The notes under the pieces: generated by a model
Seen by the model: only the letters and a program-made list of their open reading frames with translations
Databases searched by the model: none
Told to the model about the DNA's origin: nothing
NCBI RefSeq assembly: GCF_022201045.2
Contig: NC_068563.1
Location: forward strand, 28,369,001-28,433,000
Direction of reading: 5' to 3'
DNA: 64,000 nucleotides
From: Citrus sinensis
Taxonomy: Eukaryota > Streptophyta > Magnoliopsida > Sapindales > Rutaceae
In this document: in pieces, positions 1 through 17,789 of the stretch
Position numbering within the stretch: position 1 is the first letter of the stretch
How the letters are laid out: every line of letters starts with the position of its first letter
Position numbers and translations under genes: made by a program

Positions 1-2571
1 TAAGTATTTTATGAATTGCAATATTAAAAAACAATATTCACGACAACATCCACAATAATTTGCTAATAGTGGTGAGGTTTGGAGATTTGTTGAAAGTGGA
101 ATTAGTTTTATTGATTTATTGAGATTGGTGAATATATTTTCGTCCTAAAAGTTTGAGGTTTGGCTAATAATGATAGAAAAAAAATCAGAGAGGGCAATTT
201 TAAAAAACTTAAAAATTTTGTTCTAATTATAAAAACTTCCTCATGTATTAATGGCATCGTAGATAGATCATGGATGTGCTGTCATGCATCCGCTCCAAGG
301 ATACACGGCCATAAGTTTTTTGCCATTGACAATTTGTATCACAATATTTTTTTGTTGAATGACACTATTTGGTATTATGGTTGTGTAACTAAACCTACAA
401 CACTAAACTATTTGAGTGAACTATATTTGTACAATGAAAAATTTATAATATAATACATGTTAAAGTTATTATTTAAAATACATAATGTTTTTTTTTCTAT
501 ATACTATCAGCTTTTACTTCATAATTATACTTTTTTTTAAGCTTTTTTTTCTCTAAGCAATCACCACAACACTTATAATGTCTAACCAGATTTAAAACAT
601 GTGACAAAAAAATTATACCTATGTAATGCTGATGTGACGATGAACGGTATGCTAAAAAAAAGACGGGGGGGGAGGCACCCAAGATTTTTCTCTATAGCTG
701 ATGTCAGTAAGAAAGGCTGTTTATCTCTATGATTCAACGCAACTCTCAATGAAAAAGGGAAAAAGTACACAATAATTGTATGAGAAATTGCGGTTCTTAT
801 AGTTTGTATTTTGTAATATATCCTTTTGATCTTAAGATGTGCATTACTTGCACGGTAAAAGATCAGTAAAGCACATTTTCCATGGTCTTTTTGAAGATTA
901 TTTAAAGTGTTCGTTTGGCTTTATAAAGCCCCCACAAAGCACAAAGAAACACCCTGGTTGATAAAATCAGAAAATCATACTTTTTGATGATCATTTGGCC
1001 GCTCATGTCTCTTAATGATGATGAAACAAAGCTTATATGTATAATAATACTGTAAAAATGATGAAGAGTAGACACAAGATGGAACTAACTAGCATCTGAA
1101 TCTTTTTCTTTTTCTTTTTTTTTTTCCTTAAAAAATTTACTTAGACTTTAGTTAAAGGCTATTGCTCTTACAGCAGCCCCTAGAGATGGGGAGGGCGGCC
1201 ATGTTTGGTCTTGTGTCGGCTGGGTCTGGCTGTGGGTCTCCCCCGCCCTCCCACTACAACTAATTATAAAATGATCTCTTGATTTTTGTTTTTTTTTTTT
1301 ACCTCCTCTTTTTTCTCTTTTAGTGCTACTGCCCTACTGCACATGTAGAGTACGTTTGAAATTTAGGAGCTGCCAAAATGTCTGGAACTCGATGATGTAG
1401 CCACAAAATTTTTTATCAAGAATTTGATTTCGATTTACTTCAATGTTTTGGAATGCGAGAAACCAACCCTCTCCATTCCATACCAGGGGATAGCAGTTTT
1501 CTCTTTATAAAATTGAGTAGAATTCGCCTTAATTCGACGCAAATTTAGGTCAGTAAACTCATTTCTCCACATTTAGCTCGATGAACTCGAGAGTCCAGAC
1601 TATGCTATCACTGTACCGAATTAGACTACAACACTCTTTGACTAAATTTGTCAGTACTCAAAAACAAAACAAATAGCAGTGGACGGAATGGGATGCCTAG
1701 CCTCTAAGTCACTTGGATGTGCTAACCCAATTTCATGCATAAACTTTTACAACAATGATTCTATAGTAATCTGATTGCAAGACAAGGAGCCGAATCCCTA
1801 TGCAACACCTAACCCCTACTAATTTGGAAAAGTAAGTTTCTTAATGTAGGCGTGGCTGGTTCATCAAGCAAAAATGCATCAACATCCACTTGGTTGCCAT
1901 CATAATAACACCACTTTCGGAGAACACAGTTTTTTTAATTAAACCTAATATGTATAGCTTGCACATGAGCAGCAATATTTTGTAGGGCCATTTCCGTTCC
2001 TATTACATTCATAAAGCTCCCAGGAATCAATTAATGGAACTAACGAAGCTTCTTGGCAATAAGTAAAAGTACCTGTCTTCTTAATAAATAAAGAAGCAGC
2101 TATCATAAGGAATAACTCCACTTAAAAAGCTTACCTAAGGTGCAAAAACCTGGCTTGCTGAGAAAAAAAGCATGCTCTGTAAATTACAAAACATAGCATC
2201 TCGAGATTCTAAGAAAAAAGTAACAATTATCCCTCATATTCTGTAAGTAACCTTTTGAAACTCTAACCAGCTAGGGACACCATCCACCCTGTCAAGCACC
2301 ATGTTTCTATTTTTCAGAAAAGAAAGACACACCAAGTAAAATATATTCCAGTCAATAGCTTGAATTTTGTAACTTGTACCAATAGGCACGGTACCTATCA
2401 GATCATAAGACAGACGGGAAAATTTGATGAGAAGAATACAATTTAAAAACAAAACTTGATCACCCTTCAATGCGAAAGGTAGGTACTTGTACAACTGAAA
2501 AAACTAGTTCTAATCTACACTCAACTAATTTACATATGCCTCTAACAAATTTAAAATTTAGGAAAAGACTT
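1..2571. other. Intergenic, left edge
   Basis: I see no convincing gene here. The DNA is AT-rich with many A/T runs. Short reading frames on both strands lack known motifs and splice logic. The stretch next to 2571 probably includes the 3' UTR of the RPP30-like gene, which is transcribed leftwards. A GC-rich patch at about 1180-1255 stands out and is listed separately. Confidence 0.6.
1189..1252. repeat. GC-rich inverted repeat
   Basis: GGGAGGGCGG at 1189-1198 is the exact reverse complement of CCGCCCTCCC at 1243-1252. It is a perfect 10-bp stem with a loop of about 44 bases, inside a GC-rich island in otherwise AT-rich DNA. No gene is linked to it. It may be a relic of an unknown repeat or simply chance. 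Confidence 0.4.
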
Positions 2572-5500
2572 TTACATTTTTGTGATCGTATATTTAAACT
2601 TACGAGCTTTTCTCTTAAAAGATAAAGGGTTTAACATTCTCTTTAGAGGAAACAAAAGAGCTCGACATTGCATCCTTCGCTTTGCTCTGACTTTCTCTGC
2701 ATTAAAAAGGGGAGGGAAATAATAAGTTGTTGGTTACAAGAATATGATTAAATGAAAAATAGAATTGTATGAATCATCCTTTGCCACAAAAAACCAAGTG
2801 GACAACTGAGCCTTGTTATATCAAGAGCCTGTTAACAGATTTTGTCAAGACATCGTCCAAAAGAAGAAAAACTTCCAAAAGTAATGAAGTTTCAATATTG
2901 TTAAAACAAACTTTTTAAGAACTAATATTTACCAGATACACATGGAACCAATGTTGGATGATCAGTTTCACTATCAGCTTCTCCATGAATTTGCTCTTCC
3001 ATTTTTGCATCATCTAGGCCCTCTTGATTGGCATCAGAGGAGTTCTCTTTGACACTAAAATCTTTGGAAGAATCCAAAAACAGATTCTGACCGGTGATGA
3101 GTCTTTCACCTGGTTCCCTGAATTGCACTCCATTTTTTTGCTTTTCCACCGTGACCTCCTCACACGCTTCATGATTTGCAACTGAAGAGTCATCTTTAAC
3201 TATCATCTCAGTGCATGACTCCTGAATGGAAATCTTATCTGCTAGAAGTCTACCATCTCCTGGTTCCCTCAGTTGTTCTCCATCCCGTAGTTCTTCCATT
3301 GTCATCTCTGTCTCATGATTTGCAAATGTGGTGCCATTTTTATTATCCATCTCATTATGAGACCCCTGAAGGAGATTTTGACCAGATACAACATCTACAA
3401 GTTCCCTGAAATGTTCGCGTTCAATAACATTGTCTGTTGAAGACACATTATCCAAGGCCACAGATGCATCTTCTTGATCCTTTATATCTATCTTCATTCC
3501 AACTTCACCCATAGCAACATTTTGGGAACCAAAATCTGCATCAGAACTCTCTGCAGTCTTAGATTCTTCATTATGACAAGCAGAAGAATGAAATGTATCA
3601 GGTAAAGTGTCCCCTTCTAACTTATTATCTACATTACAAGCAGCACCCAACTCAATTTCACTAGTCAAAGCCGGACATTTGACAATTTCTTTTGATAAGA
3701 CAAGATCTACTGCATGACTAGATATGCCATGTTTTGTATTCTGATCATCCCTTTCTGTTTCTTTGGCAGTAAATGATATTTCTGCCACATCATCCTCCTC
3801 AATTATGGTTGGTTGAGGTTCAACGTCCTCAGTATTAATTATAGTTTCTGGGAAAGCACTTGGTGAATCTAACTCCCGATTATTTTCACAGCTAGATGAT
3901 TGATTGTTCAATGGAGCATTATGTAATGAATTCTGATCAGTTTCATGAAGAATATCAAGCCTTCTCCAATTTTCAGACACTCCATGGGATGCACCAGATT
4001 TCTCATTTGCCCCAGCAACAAATAAATTACTCTTACCACTATCTCGTGAGTGTGACACAGCCTGAGTTCCATATATCAAATCATTTACTCGAAAGCTGTG
4101 TGATGGAATGCTGTCAATAACAGAAGCAAAATTAATGGTTTTGACAGTTTTGGATACTTTAGTGGAGGCAGTAAAGGACTCTGCCATATCATCCAGTTGC
4201 AAATCACCTTCACCACTAGATATCGGGTCCCACTTAAGCCAGTCCCCAGACCTAGGCTCCTTGGAGTCAAATTGTTCACCAGACGATATTGGTTCAACCC
4301 TGATGGTCTCCTTGTGAAAGTGTTTTTTCCTTAAAGCATTACTTATAACAGCCCTGCAAACATCACAAAAACATTTCCGAACATTAGAAAAGCTAACTAT
4401 ATCTCCTGATGCAAGATTTTTCTAAGTTGCCCATACCTACAATTTTTGGAAACAGCTGCTTTAGCTCGTTCCATAGAGATCCCAAGCAATGATGACAAGT
4501 TTGCAACATCATATGGACCTCTAAGTTCGGTAACAGAGGAGGCACCACTTGAGAGAATTAGATTCTTTCCTCGAGTCCAATCAACCAGTAACTGGACATT
4601 ATTTAGCTTGGATGATAAGTTGATGCATGCAACTATCAAATTAACAATTATTCTAATAATCTTAATCCATTTTACAAGAACATAACAATCTGAGCTTTCA
4701 CAAAATCTATAAGTTTACACAACAGGCGGCAGCAAAGATGATAACTAAAGTGTGTAACAATTATACAGCTATGTATTTAATAAAAATACGATTCTCACCT
4801 TGGCATTGGATATCATTTGCCTCCTTAATTGAACATCAAGGATAAGATCTGAGTAAGTGAGTTCAAAATAAACTCCACGCTGCATTGCCAAAATGACAGC
4901 AACCCTTCAATGGAGAGCAGACAAAAACACACACACCAAAAACAGAAACAAAATCAAGCCAAGAACAATACCTCAATAGCAGCTTTAATCATCGGCAGCT
5001 TCAATCTGAATGGCAACTTCTCTGCGAAATTAATCGAAATTATATCCACCTACAACAATTTTAATTAAACAAACCAACATATATGTATATATATATGAAC
5101 CATAAAATAAATAAAATTAGAGGATTAGGGGGAAAAAAAAGAAAAAAGAAAAGTAAATTTTGCATACCTCGGCTTTCTCACAAGCGTGATCAAACGCGCT
5201 CTGGTTTAACGGCCGAACAGCGACCAAATCGTAGGTTTTGAGAACGGGATTTCCGGAGTTCAACACCTGACACTGAGCGATAGTGTCGGCAAAGACGGTG
5301 AGGCGCGTGTACTGGCGGAAGGGAGAGCAGCGTGGGACGCCGAGGAGGTCACGGTGGAAGTTGACGGAGGCAGAGAGAGAGGGGGCGAGTTTCAATAGAG
5401 CGGCGAGGGTTAGGAGGGGAATCGAGCAACGGTCGCGATCTGACATCACGCCCTTCATCGTACGGTTGTAGGCAACTCCGGTGTAGCCTAGCTCCATCGC

Positions 5501-5593
5501 CTTAATCACGATTTTCACACGTGCGTTTTTGTGAGTTGTGGCATTCGACGGCGGAGATTCGACGTAGGGAATGTTGAGGTCGAAGAACCCCAT
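2572..5593 (-). CDS. GAF1: RNase P/MRP protein subunit p30 (GAF1/RPP30-like)
   Basis: This is a subunit of the nuclear RNase P/MRP complexes that process tRNA and rRNA precursors. The Arabidopsis homologue GAF1 is needed in gametophytes. Six coding exons join in phase: 5168-5593, 4972-5049, 4799-4879, 4437-4591, 2933-4353 and 2572-2696, giving 2286 bp and 761 residues. All introns are GT-AG. The start MGFFDLNIPY at 5593 opens the family's typical N-terminus. Residues 1 to about 260 hold the TIM-barrel-like p30 core (for example KLPFRLKLPMIKAAIERGVY and YSDLILDVQLRR). Exon 5 adds an acidic, Ser/Glu-rich and probably disordered stretch, with degenerate repeats near its end. The last exon encodes a basic tail (RRMQCRALLFPLKRM, KRKARKFK) that I recall as conserved in plants. 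Length is well above that of animal p30. A stop just past the exon-5 donor could give a shorter form if that intron is retained. The gene is divergent from histone H4. Confidence 0.9.
2976..3416 (-). repeat. Degenerate 48-50-residue coding repeats in RPP30 tail
   Basis: Three successive units lie in the acidic tail, at about residues 560-607, 608-657 and 658-706 of the protein. They share the pattern (F/L)RE(P/L), then (GQN)L, then M/F-V/K-K, then S-x-ANHE or similar, then E-x-x-x-G-x-Q. A weaker fourth unit may precede them. They are divergent and visible mainly at protein level. Confidence 0.6.
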
Positions 5594-6780
5594 GTTTGGA
5601 GATGGATTGAGAACCGGACTTGTGTCTGTGTTAGCGGTTTTGTTAGGGTTTAAGTCAAGGAGTTTTCTACAAGAAAAATTGATTTCTGGGATAGGATGAA
5701 ACGGCGTCGTGAATAACACACGGTTGAAAGTTGAAACGGCGCCAATTTGTGCTGCAAACTCAAATTCTTATACCCTGTCTGGTACTGACTATTGACATAT
5801 AAAATAAACGTTTTTGTGGTAAATATAATCTTTAATTAATAGTTTTTATTAAAATAATAAACATATTTTATGAGATAAAATTAATTTAACTCCTAAACCA
5901 CAATAAAGTATTTATTAAATATTTTAATACTAAAATTTTTAAGTTAAAGTTACTCAATTATAATACTATGTGGTATGTGTTCATATATTGCATGGTGCTT
6001 TAAGTACTTTTAACAATTAGATTAGGATCCTCTCCTATTTTTTTTTTCTCTTCAAATCTCTCTTTTTTCCAAAATCCAATTAAAAAAAATGACTTAATTA
6101 TAAGTAAAAAAAATTAAATTGATTACCAATATTAAAATTTAAAACTCAATGTTAACTAATTATTTAACAAGAAGAGACTAAGAGAGGAGGGGAAAAAAAC
6201 TAAGAGAGAATCATTGTCCTTAATAATTTTTAATGATGAGATATCGTATACTTAAAATATCACTATAATTAATTAATTGTATTAAAAATATGAAGTTTGA
6301 GGTCTGAACCTTGCCTATATAAGTAGAGAAAAATAGTTTCTAGGTTAAATAAAGTTTGACTAATAAAAAATTGTCATATTTTAGATAATGTTTTATTTCT
6401 TACATTATTGTTAATGAGATAATTCTATCAAATATCACATTATTAGGATACATACCTGGTATTCCAGATTTATAATGTATTACGATACTAATAAATTCCT
6501 TTGAATCTGTGCCAGCCCAAATACTCACGTCTTAATAGCAACTAGCAATTCATCAGTAATTTTAATATGACTCCAGTTGACAAACATGATTGCTGATTTA
6601 ACTCTTGCTATTCATTTCGATCCCGGATATGGATCGGATTCAGGGACTTAAACCGGATCTCAAATCCTCAAATCAGTAGGCGCCACGCCAAGTTGTGTAA
6701 TGCCGCGCAGTTTTTCCCACTTCCGAAAAAAGAAAAAGTCGAAACACAAAAGAACCGCTAAAATTCCGAACCGCTCATCT
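5594..6780. other. Divergent intergenic region, RPP30-like to histone H4
   Basis: This very AT-rich spacer holds the promoter of the minus-strand RPP30-like gene near 5594-5800, where I could not fix a TATA box. The upstream region of histone H4 lies at its right end. No coding potential is seen. Confidence 0.6.
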
Positions 6781-6783
6781 CGT

Positions 6784-6925
6784 CCACGTCATCAATCCTC
6801 GTGAATCAAAAACACCCCCGCAATCTGACCGTCCACTTCACACCCATCGACGGGCCAAACCTAATCTAAAGACAAAAACACGGATCGAGCCCCATAACTC
6901 CACGTCCTTACATTTCTCTATAAAT
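6784..6925 (+). promoter_or_regulatory. Histone H4 promoter elements
   Basis: CCACGTCA at 6784-6791 is the plant histone hexamer-type motif. CACGGATC at 6879-6886 differs by one base from the histone octamer CGCGGATC. A clear TATA box, TATAAAT, lies at 6919-6925. The order hexamer, octamer-like, TATA is what is known for S-phase plant H3/H4 promoters. Motif matches were made by eye. Confidence 0.65.
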
Positions 6926-7101
6926 CCCCCTCGAGATTACACACAGAAACCCACGAAGTAAGAAACAAAAAAGTAAAATTGTCACGAATCACTCTGATTT
7001 ATTCATCAGACACGCAATATCAGAGGTAACTCTTTTTGTTCATTTCAAATTCGAATTATTTTTTTATTTTTTGCTTCTGGGTTTAGTGTTGTTTGAATTG
7101 A

Positions 7102-7455
<354 letters not shown>

Positions 7456-8655
7456 AGAAGTTGGTATCGCTTGTTTGTGATGGTTGTAAAGAGAGAAGTC
7501 TTGCTGTCAAGAAGCTTTTGTGGTTCTGTTTCTAGGGTTAGGACTTGTGCGTTTTCTTTCTGGTTAAATGGGAATCTTGGTTTAATTTGTTAATGGTGTT
7601 TTCATTTTGTAACGTTAATTACCCCTATGATTTTGAGTAGAATTAACGATAGATCGTTGTGAAGCTTCTTGGTATAAACACTGCTGGTTCATTTGATATC
7701 TTGCTGCTTCGTCATTAATGGAACTATAGTCCAAGTTTCAACAAATAATCTCTGGGAATTTTGAATAATCAGATTTGGTTTGAGATTGTTCGAATTTCTA
7801 GTTTTGTGATATAAACTCATTTAAAAGAAAATGCAAGCAAATAGTGTCCTCCTCTTGGTCGTCTCTAAGCAACATGGCATGAGATTGGGCAACTTGGAGC
7901 TAGTGTCAGAAATTTGTTTGGTGGGATTATGGTTGCTGTTATCAGATTTCAAATCTACATTGTTTCAATGGGAATGTACAACAGATAGAAGCTGAGGCAA
8001 CGAAGCTTGGCATCCAAGTTTCTAATGATACAGGCCTTAACATTCCAAACTTCACTGCCTCAGTTTCTCTCTGTTGTACATCCCTATTGAAATTGTGTAG
8101 ATTTGAAATCTGATAGCAGCAACCATAAACTCACTAAATAAATTTCTGACAATTACAGATAGTGTCCGGTAATTTCTGAATTGGTTTGAATTGGAGCAAT
8201 TTTGAGTAGTGTCAAGTTTGTGTTTGAAGCAGATGCAAGAAAGCCTATTCCATTTTAAGCATTTGACAAATTCAACAGCAGTTATGGTTACAGGAGCGAT
8301 GAAAGGGTACTGCGCTCATTATCAACAGCAGGATTGCTAGATTTGTGTACGCTTGCTAGCAGCTATATACCGTGTCTACACTGGCACCGACATGGTAATG
8401 AAGATATTTGCAAAGAACTAATTTTTTTTGAAAACTTGTTAATATTGCAAAATTCTAGGTAGATTGTACTATTACAGATCCTGTTTGATCGATCTAAACA
8501 AATTTCAGGTGTCCAATATAACCCTTACCAGTTTAAAAGGACCAAGGGTTAGATGCGAGGACCAAGAATTAAATAGAGTCAATTGCAATCAAAGATTGAA
8601 GAACTCCCAATATAATCAATCTTTGCCGACTACAATCCTCCATTGGGTGCTCACC
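7456..8655. other. Spacer between convergent H4 and ECA genes
   Basis: This holds the 3' UTR of H4 (about 7456-7680) and the 3' UTR of the ECA gene at the right end. Both genes end here. The middle is occupied by the long foldback at 7904-8150. No other coding signal is seen. Confidence 0.6.
7904..8150 (+). ncRNA. Candidate MIRNA-like long foldback
   Basis: The arm from 7904 to about 8010 is the inverted copy of the arm from about 8045 to 8150, with a loop of roughly 35 bases. By eye about 15 of 107 aligned positions differ, near 85% identity. About half of the differences become G-U pairs if the plus strand is transcribed, and fewer do so on the minus strand. The perfect core is ATCAGATTTCAAATCTACA at 7941-7959. 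Such near-perfect long foldbacks are typical of young plant MIRNA or siRNA-hairpin loci, but also of some MITEs. I recognise no known miRNA in it. No function is claimed. Confidence 0.45.
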
Positions 8656-13829
<5,174 letters not shown>

Positions 13830-14324
13830 TGGCACTCAATTATCCAGATTGAATCAAAACTAACTACTCCGCACACTCCACCTGAAAATTAATCAAATTT
13901 AAACAAACATCAGGATCCGATCGCACAAACTTCAACGCATTGACATAAGTGAAACTCTAAATTCAAATTCACTCGCGGAGAAAAGCTTTCAAAACAAAAG
14001 TCAACACTTCCTGTTTAATTAAACTAAATCAACAAATACGCAACGCAGTTCAATCACGCTCTCCAGACTCAGCAATGAAGAATTAATTAATTGCTACAAT
14101 TGAATAGAAAAAAAAAAAAGAATTTAATTGATGAAATGGAGAATTTTAGGTTTCGGGTCTTACCAGAGAAGCGACGAGAAATATTTATTCTGGCTGCTAT
14201 TTAATTGTCCTTCTGAAAAAGCCAATCAGAGCGAGATCCAGCGAATATAAAGAGCGAACGATTCAAAGGCTTGATGGGTAGTTCGTTTTTTAAATGTGAT
14301 TGTAGTTTTGGAAGAAGCCAGATT

Positions 14325-14417
14325 CCACGTGGTCGTAACCAATGGGACCACGCCACGTCAGGAAAGCGTGGGATGTACAAGTAAAAGTACTCGCATGTGA
14401 TACTTTTGCTGACGTGG
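14325..14417 (-). promoter_or_regulatory. ER-stress motif cluster upstream of ECA
   Basis: CCAAT at 14339-14343, nine bases, then CCACG at 14353-14357 is an exact ERSE-I (CCAAT-N9-CCACG). CCACGTCA at 14353-14360 and TGACGTGG at 14410-14417 are two exact UPRE/bZIP motifs in opposite orientations. CCACGTGG at 14325-14332 is a palindromic G-box. They lie about 160-255 bp upstream of the probable 5' UTR intron donor. In plants such sites bind bZIP28/bZIP60 with NF-Y. Function here is inferred. Confidence 0.6.
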
Positions 14418-14469
14418 CGTTTGAGGAGTGGCGAGGTTATGGGTGCATCACGTGTTCGTCATAAAGGGA

Positions 14470-16735
14470 AAGCTTCAGGATAAATTATTAATTTGAAATA
14501 TCTTGGACATTCCCTTTGCTCTCCTATTAAGAAATTCTGACGGTAATTAGTTTTAACAAATTCAAAAGAAAAAAATATATGTAAGTAGTAACAAAATATG
14601 TGTAGGGAATTGCTATATTTATATAATATATGGTATTGGTGGTCCATTGCCGACAATGCATAATATAAAAATAAAAACGAAAAATAATAATAGCCTAAAA
14701 TAATTTGTGCCAACACTTTTGAGTTGTGACTTCTCCATTAATATTAAAAACTTTTTACACTTTTTTTTCCTCCTATTCATCAATTAGATAGCATGCACTT
14801 TTGACTTATAAAATTATATAGTTAATTATCTAGTCATCTCGTGAATCAATTAACATGGTTTGAGATCAAATTTTGTAGATAGTACATAATAAGTACAATA
14901 TCATTGAATGGTTGATCGAACTCATGTTTGTTGTTAGTAATCTTAAAACAAGGTTTTGATAAATATCTTATTTATAATGTTGTCAATAACTAGAATAAAA
15001 ATAGTGCTATATTTGCAATAAAAGATCTGCGGAGGCTTACCAACATAATTATGTTATACTTATAATCTTAAATTTACCAATGTCCATATATTTATAACTT
15101 TATTATCTCATAGTTCAGATCTCATAGTTCGGATGTCTTGATAAACGAAAATGGGTCGAATTTGCTTCCTAATAATTAAAATAAAAATTTTTCAATAAAA
15201 AAACAGAAGTATTTGAATCTTATTCACGTGTGAAAAGATAAACAATTTACCAACCAACTAATGGATGATTCTATTATGCATTCACCCATTATTATTACTT
15301 GTTAGCTATGGTAGGTGTTCTGATTTATTTGTTGTTTTTACATAATTAATAGTTTTGATAGACGGAATTATGAATAGTTTGAGTAAACTTTAATATCAAA
15401 TTAAACTTCAAAAAATGTACAATAACGGAATCTATCCATTAAATTATTGTAATTATTCTAGATTATCCTAATTGCTTGGTAGAGAGTAGAGATAAGAGAC
15501 CAAAGGCTAGATAATGTGAGGGAATATACCACTTTTAAGACATTGGTTCCATACTTCTATGATATCCATTTTAAACCCGAGTAATGTTAGTTGTTAGAGA
15601 TCCAAATATTTGGATTTTAATTTGTGCTCAAACTATAAAGATCACTTATCTATTGGATGATGAAATTTTAATAAAATTATTTATTTTATCATATGATAAA
15701 TGAGGGTTAGGATATTTTAAATTATTTTTTTAATTTAAAATCTTAATAGAAATGTCAATTCATTGATTTCGATAATTTGAATGGTAAATGGGTAACTAAC
15801 ATTATTTTGTAAACACGGCTTATAAAAAGAATGAATGCCTTAAAAAATGGCAGTGATTTAGGGTTCTACAAACTGCAATCATCAATAAATTTTAGAGATT
15901 CTCGTTGTATTGGACCCATTTTGGTTTGATAAGATACTTCCCCTGACTATCAATGATCGAAAATTCAAAAACACAAAAAGAAAAGGAAGGCAAAAAAACC
16001 ATCAATAATTGAGAAATTACCCATGGTGCTGCGGGTCGTGGTGTAGCAGTTTGGCATTTGCTTGGGCTTAAACCCTGAAATCCAATCGTTAAATAGTCCC
16101 AAATTTCATCTGGGTCATGCTGGTGATAAATTTCATTTGGGTCACGCTGGTGATAAATTTCATTTGGGTCACGCTGATGATCCAACCTTAGGGGCCTACT
16201 AACTTTACTCATAATATTTAGCTTTGTGTCAGTTGCAATATTCAATCTCAACATCTTTATTGTTTTGTCGTGTTTTTGTTTCAATTTTCAATCTTTGTCT
16301 GTCAATTGAAGATCGCAATTCTCTGGGCTCAGTGCTGGCGCTTGATGGATCACATGAAGTGACTAGTACAACACCATGGAGTATCGACGGTGACTTTGTG
16401 GTCTCCATAAAGGACAGCAATTCATAAGTACGTGGATGTCACTTTCTTGCCACCACATTCGTTTCTCAAAATTGCTTGCAAAAATTCCCATTTGATTACA
16501 TTATGTGCAATGGCCCGTTGTATTGAATGCTTAACGGACAAAACTCTTGAATTGAATCAAACATAAAGATTCAATTTGTCTCCATGAAATTAATGCATAT
16601 TCATGGTTGCTTCTAATTAATAATAGACGGCTGCACCTCAGGTTAGCGGATTCAGTAAACGAAATGAATTAACTTTGTAACAAAGGCCTAGCCTTCAATA
16701 AGTTTTTCTTTCAGTGGGTTTTGTGAAAGAGAAAT
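14470..16735. other. Intergenic, AT-rich
   Basis: No gene is recognised. The one structured item is a short tandem repeat at 16104-16183. Reading frames over 16000-16430 contain that repeat and show no family motif. Confidence 0.55.
16104..16183. repeat. 27-bp tandem repeat, three copies
   Basis: Copies start at 16104, 16131 and 16158. The core is TTTCATTTGGGTCACGCTGG. The second and third are nearly identical, and the first has two or three changes. This is a local minisatellite with no known role. Confidence 0.8.
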
Positions 16736-17289
16736 GCTAAAGGTCGGGAATTCTGAGAAAACACTGAGAGAAACGGCAGCTTGTGCTGTCGTTTCGTTCT
16801 CTCCGCTCCCCCCCAACATGACTAAGAGAAAGTGAGTCCCTCACGTGAAAAATCATTTCTTTTTATTAGTTTTTTCTTCTCTTTCAAGACATTTTCTTAA
16901 ATGGTCAACAAAAAGTTGCCGTTTGGCCCCACACTTAAGTCACTTTTGCCAAGTGAAATCTGGCCTCCCACGTGAAAGTCACCAGTCCCCAAAGCTCACT
17001 CCGGCTCATGACCAAGCAAAGCTAAGTTTTCTCTCCTTGCTCCTTCACTTCTCGTTCGTTTCTCGTTCACTTCTTTGCTCATCACAAGCCATTACTTCAG
17101 CTCATCCAATCAGTGCCCATTACTTCAGCTTGTTCATTTCTCGATCTAGATCTTGAAGCAACACCCAGTTGGTAATTATCTCAGCTTAAAGAATAATTTT
17201 TTATTTGTTTATTATTTTTTGTTATATCATAATAATAGAAATGTACCTGCATTTACTGATTAAATGATAATGTGTTTAATTTGAAATTT

Positions 17290-17745
17290 TTTAGAAATCT
17301 TTTTATTTAAATTATAGGTTTGATTTAGAATTTTTAAATTTAAATTTTGTTTGAACATAGAATTTTTTTAATTTAAATTGTGTTCGATTTATAATTTATT
17401 TAATTTAAATTTTTAGAACTTTAATGGATTAAATTATTGCTGGATGGTGTTCGAAAAAATTTATAATAATTTATTCTTAATTTAAATTTTGTGTCCACAT
17501 TGAATTTTTTTTAATTTAAATTGTGTTCGATTTATCATTTTTTTATTTAAATTTTTAGAACTTTAATGGATTAAATTATTTCTGGATGGTGTTCGAAAAA
17601 ATTTATAATAATTTATTCTTAATTTAAATTTTGTGTCCACATTGAATTTTTTTTAATTTAAATTGTGTTCGATTTATCATTTTTTTATTTAAAATTTCAG
17701 AACTTTAATGGATTAAATTATTGATGGATGGTGTTTGTATAAATT
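17290..17745. repeat. 142-bp AT-rich tandem repeat, about 3.2 copies
   Basis: The landmark GAACTTTAATGGATTAAATT recurs at 17416, 17558 and 17700, an exact 142-bp period twice. The flanking blocks (GTGTTCGATTTAT, TGGATGGTGTTCGAAAAA) recur with it. The second and third copies are nearly identical, and the outer edges are more diverged. The array fills what looks like an intron just before the FAR1-like fragment. Confidence 0.85.
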
Positions 17746-17789
17746 GATCTTACATTTTGCTTAATACGAATATTAATTATTTTGTAGAA

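Noticed and set aside
2234-2494. Minus-strand open frame of 86 residues downstream of the RPP30-like gene
   Set aside because: No motif, no splice context, AT-rich composition; likely chance within or after the 3' UTR.
16845-17156. Plus-strand frame of 103 residues rich in Ser/Leu
   Set aside because: It sits in a pyrimidine-rich leader-like tract; the composition explains the residues. Treated as a probable old 5' UTR.
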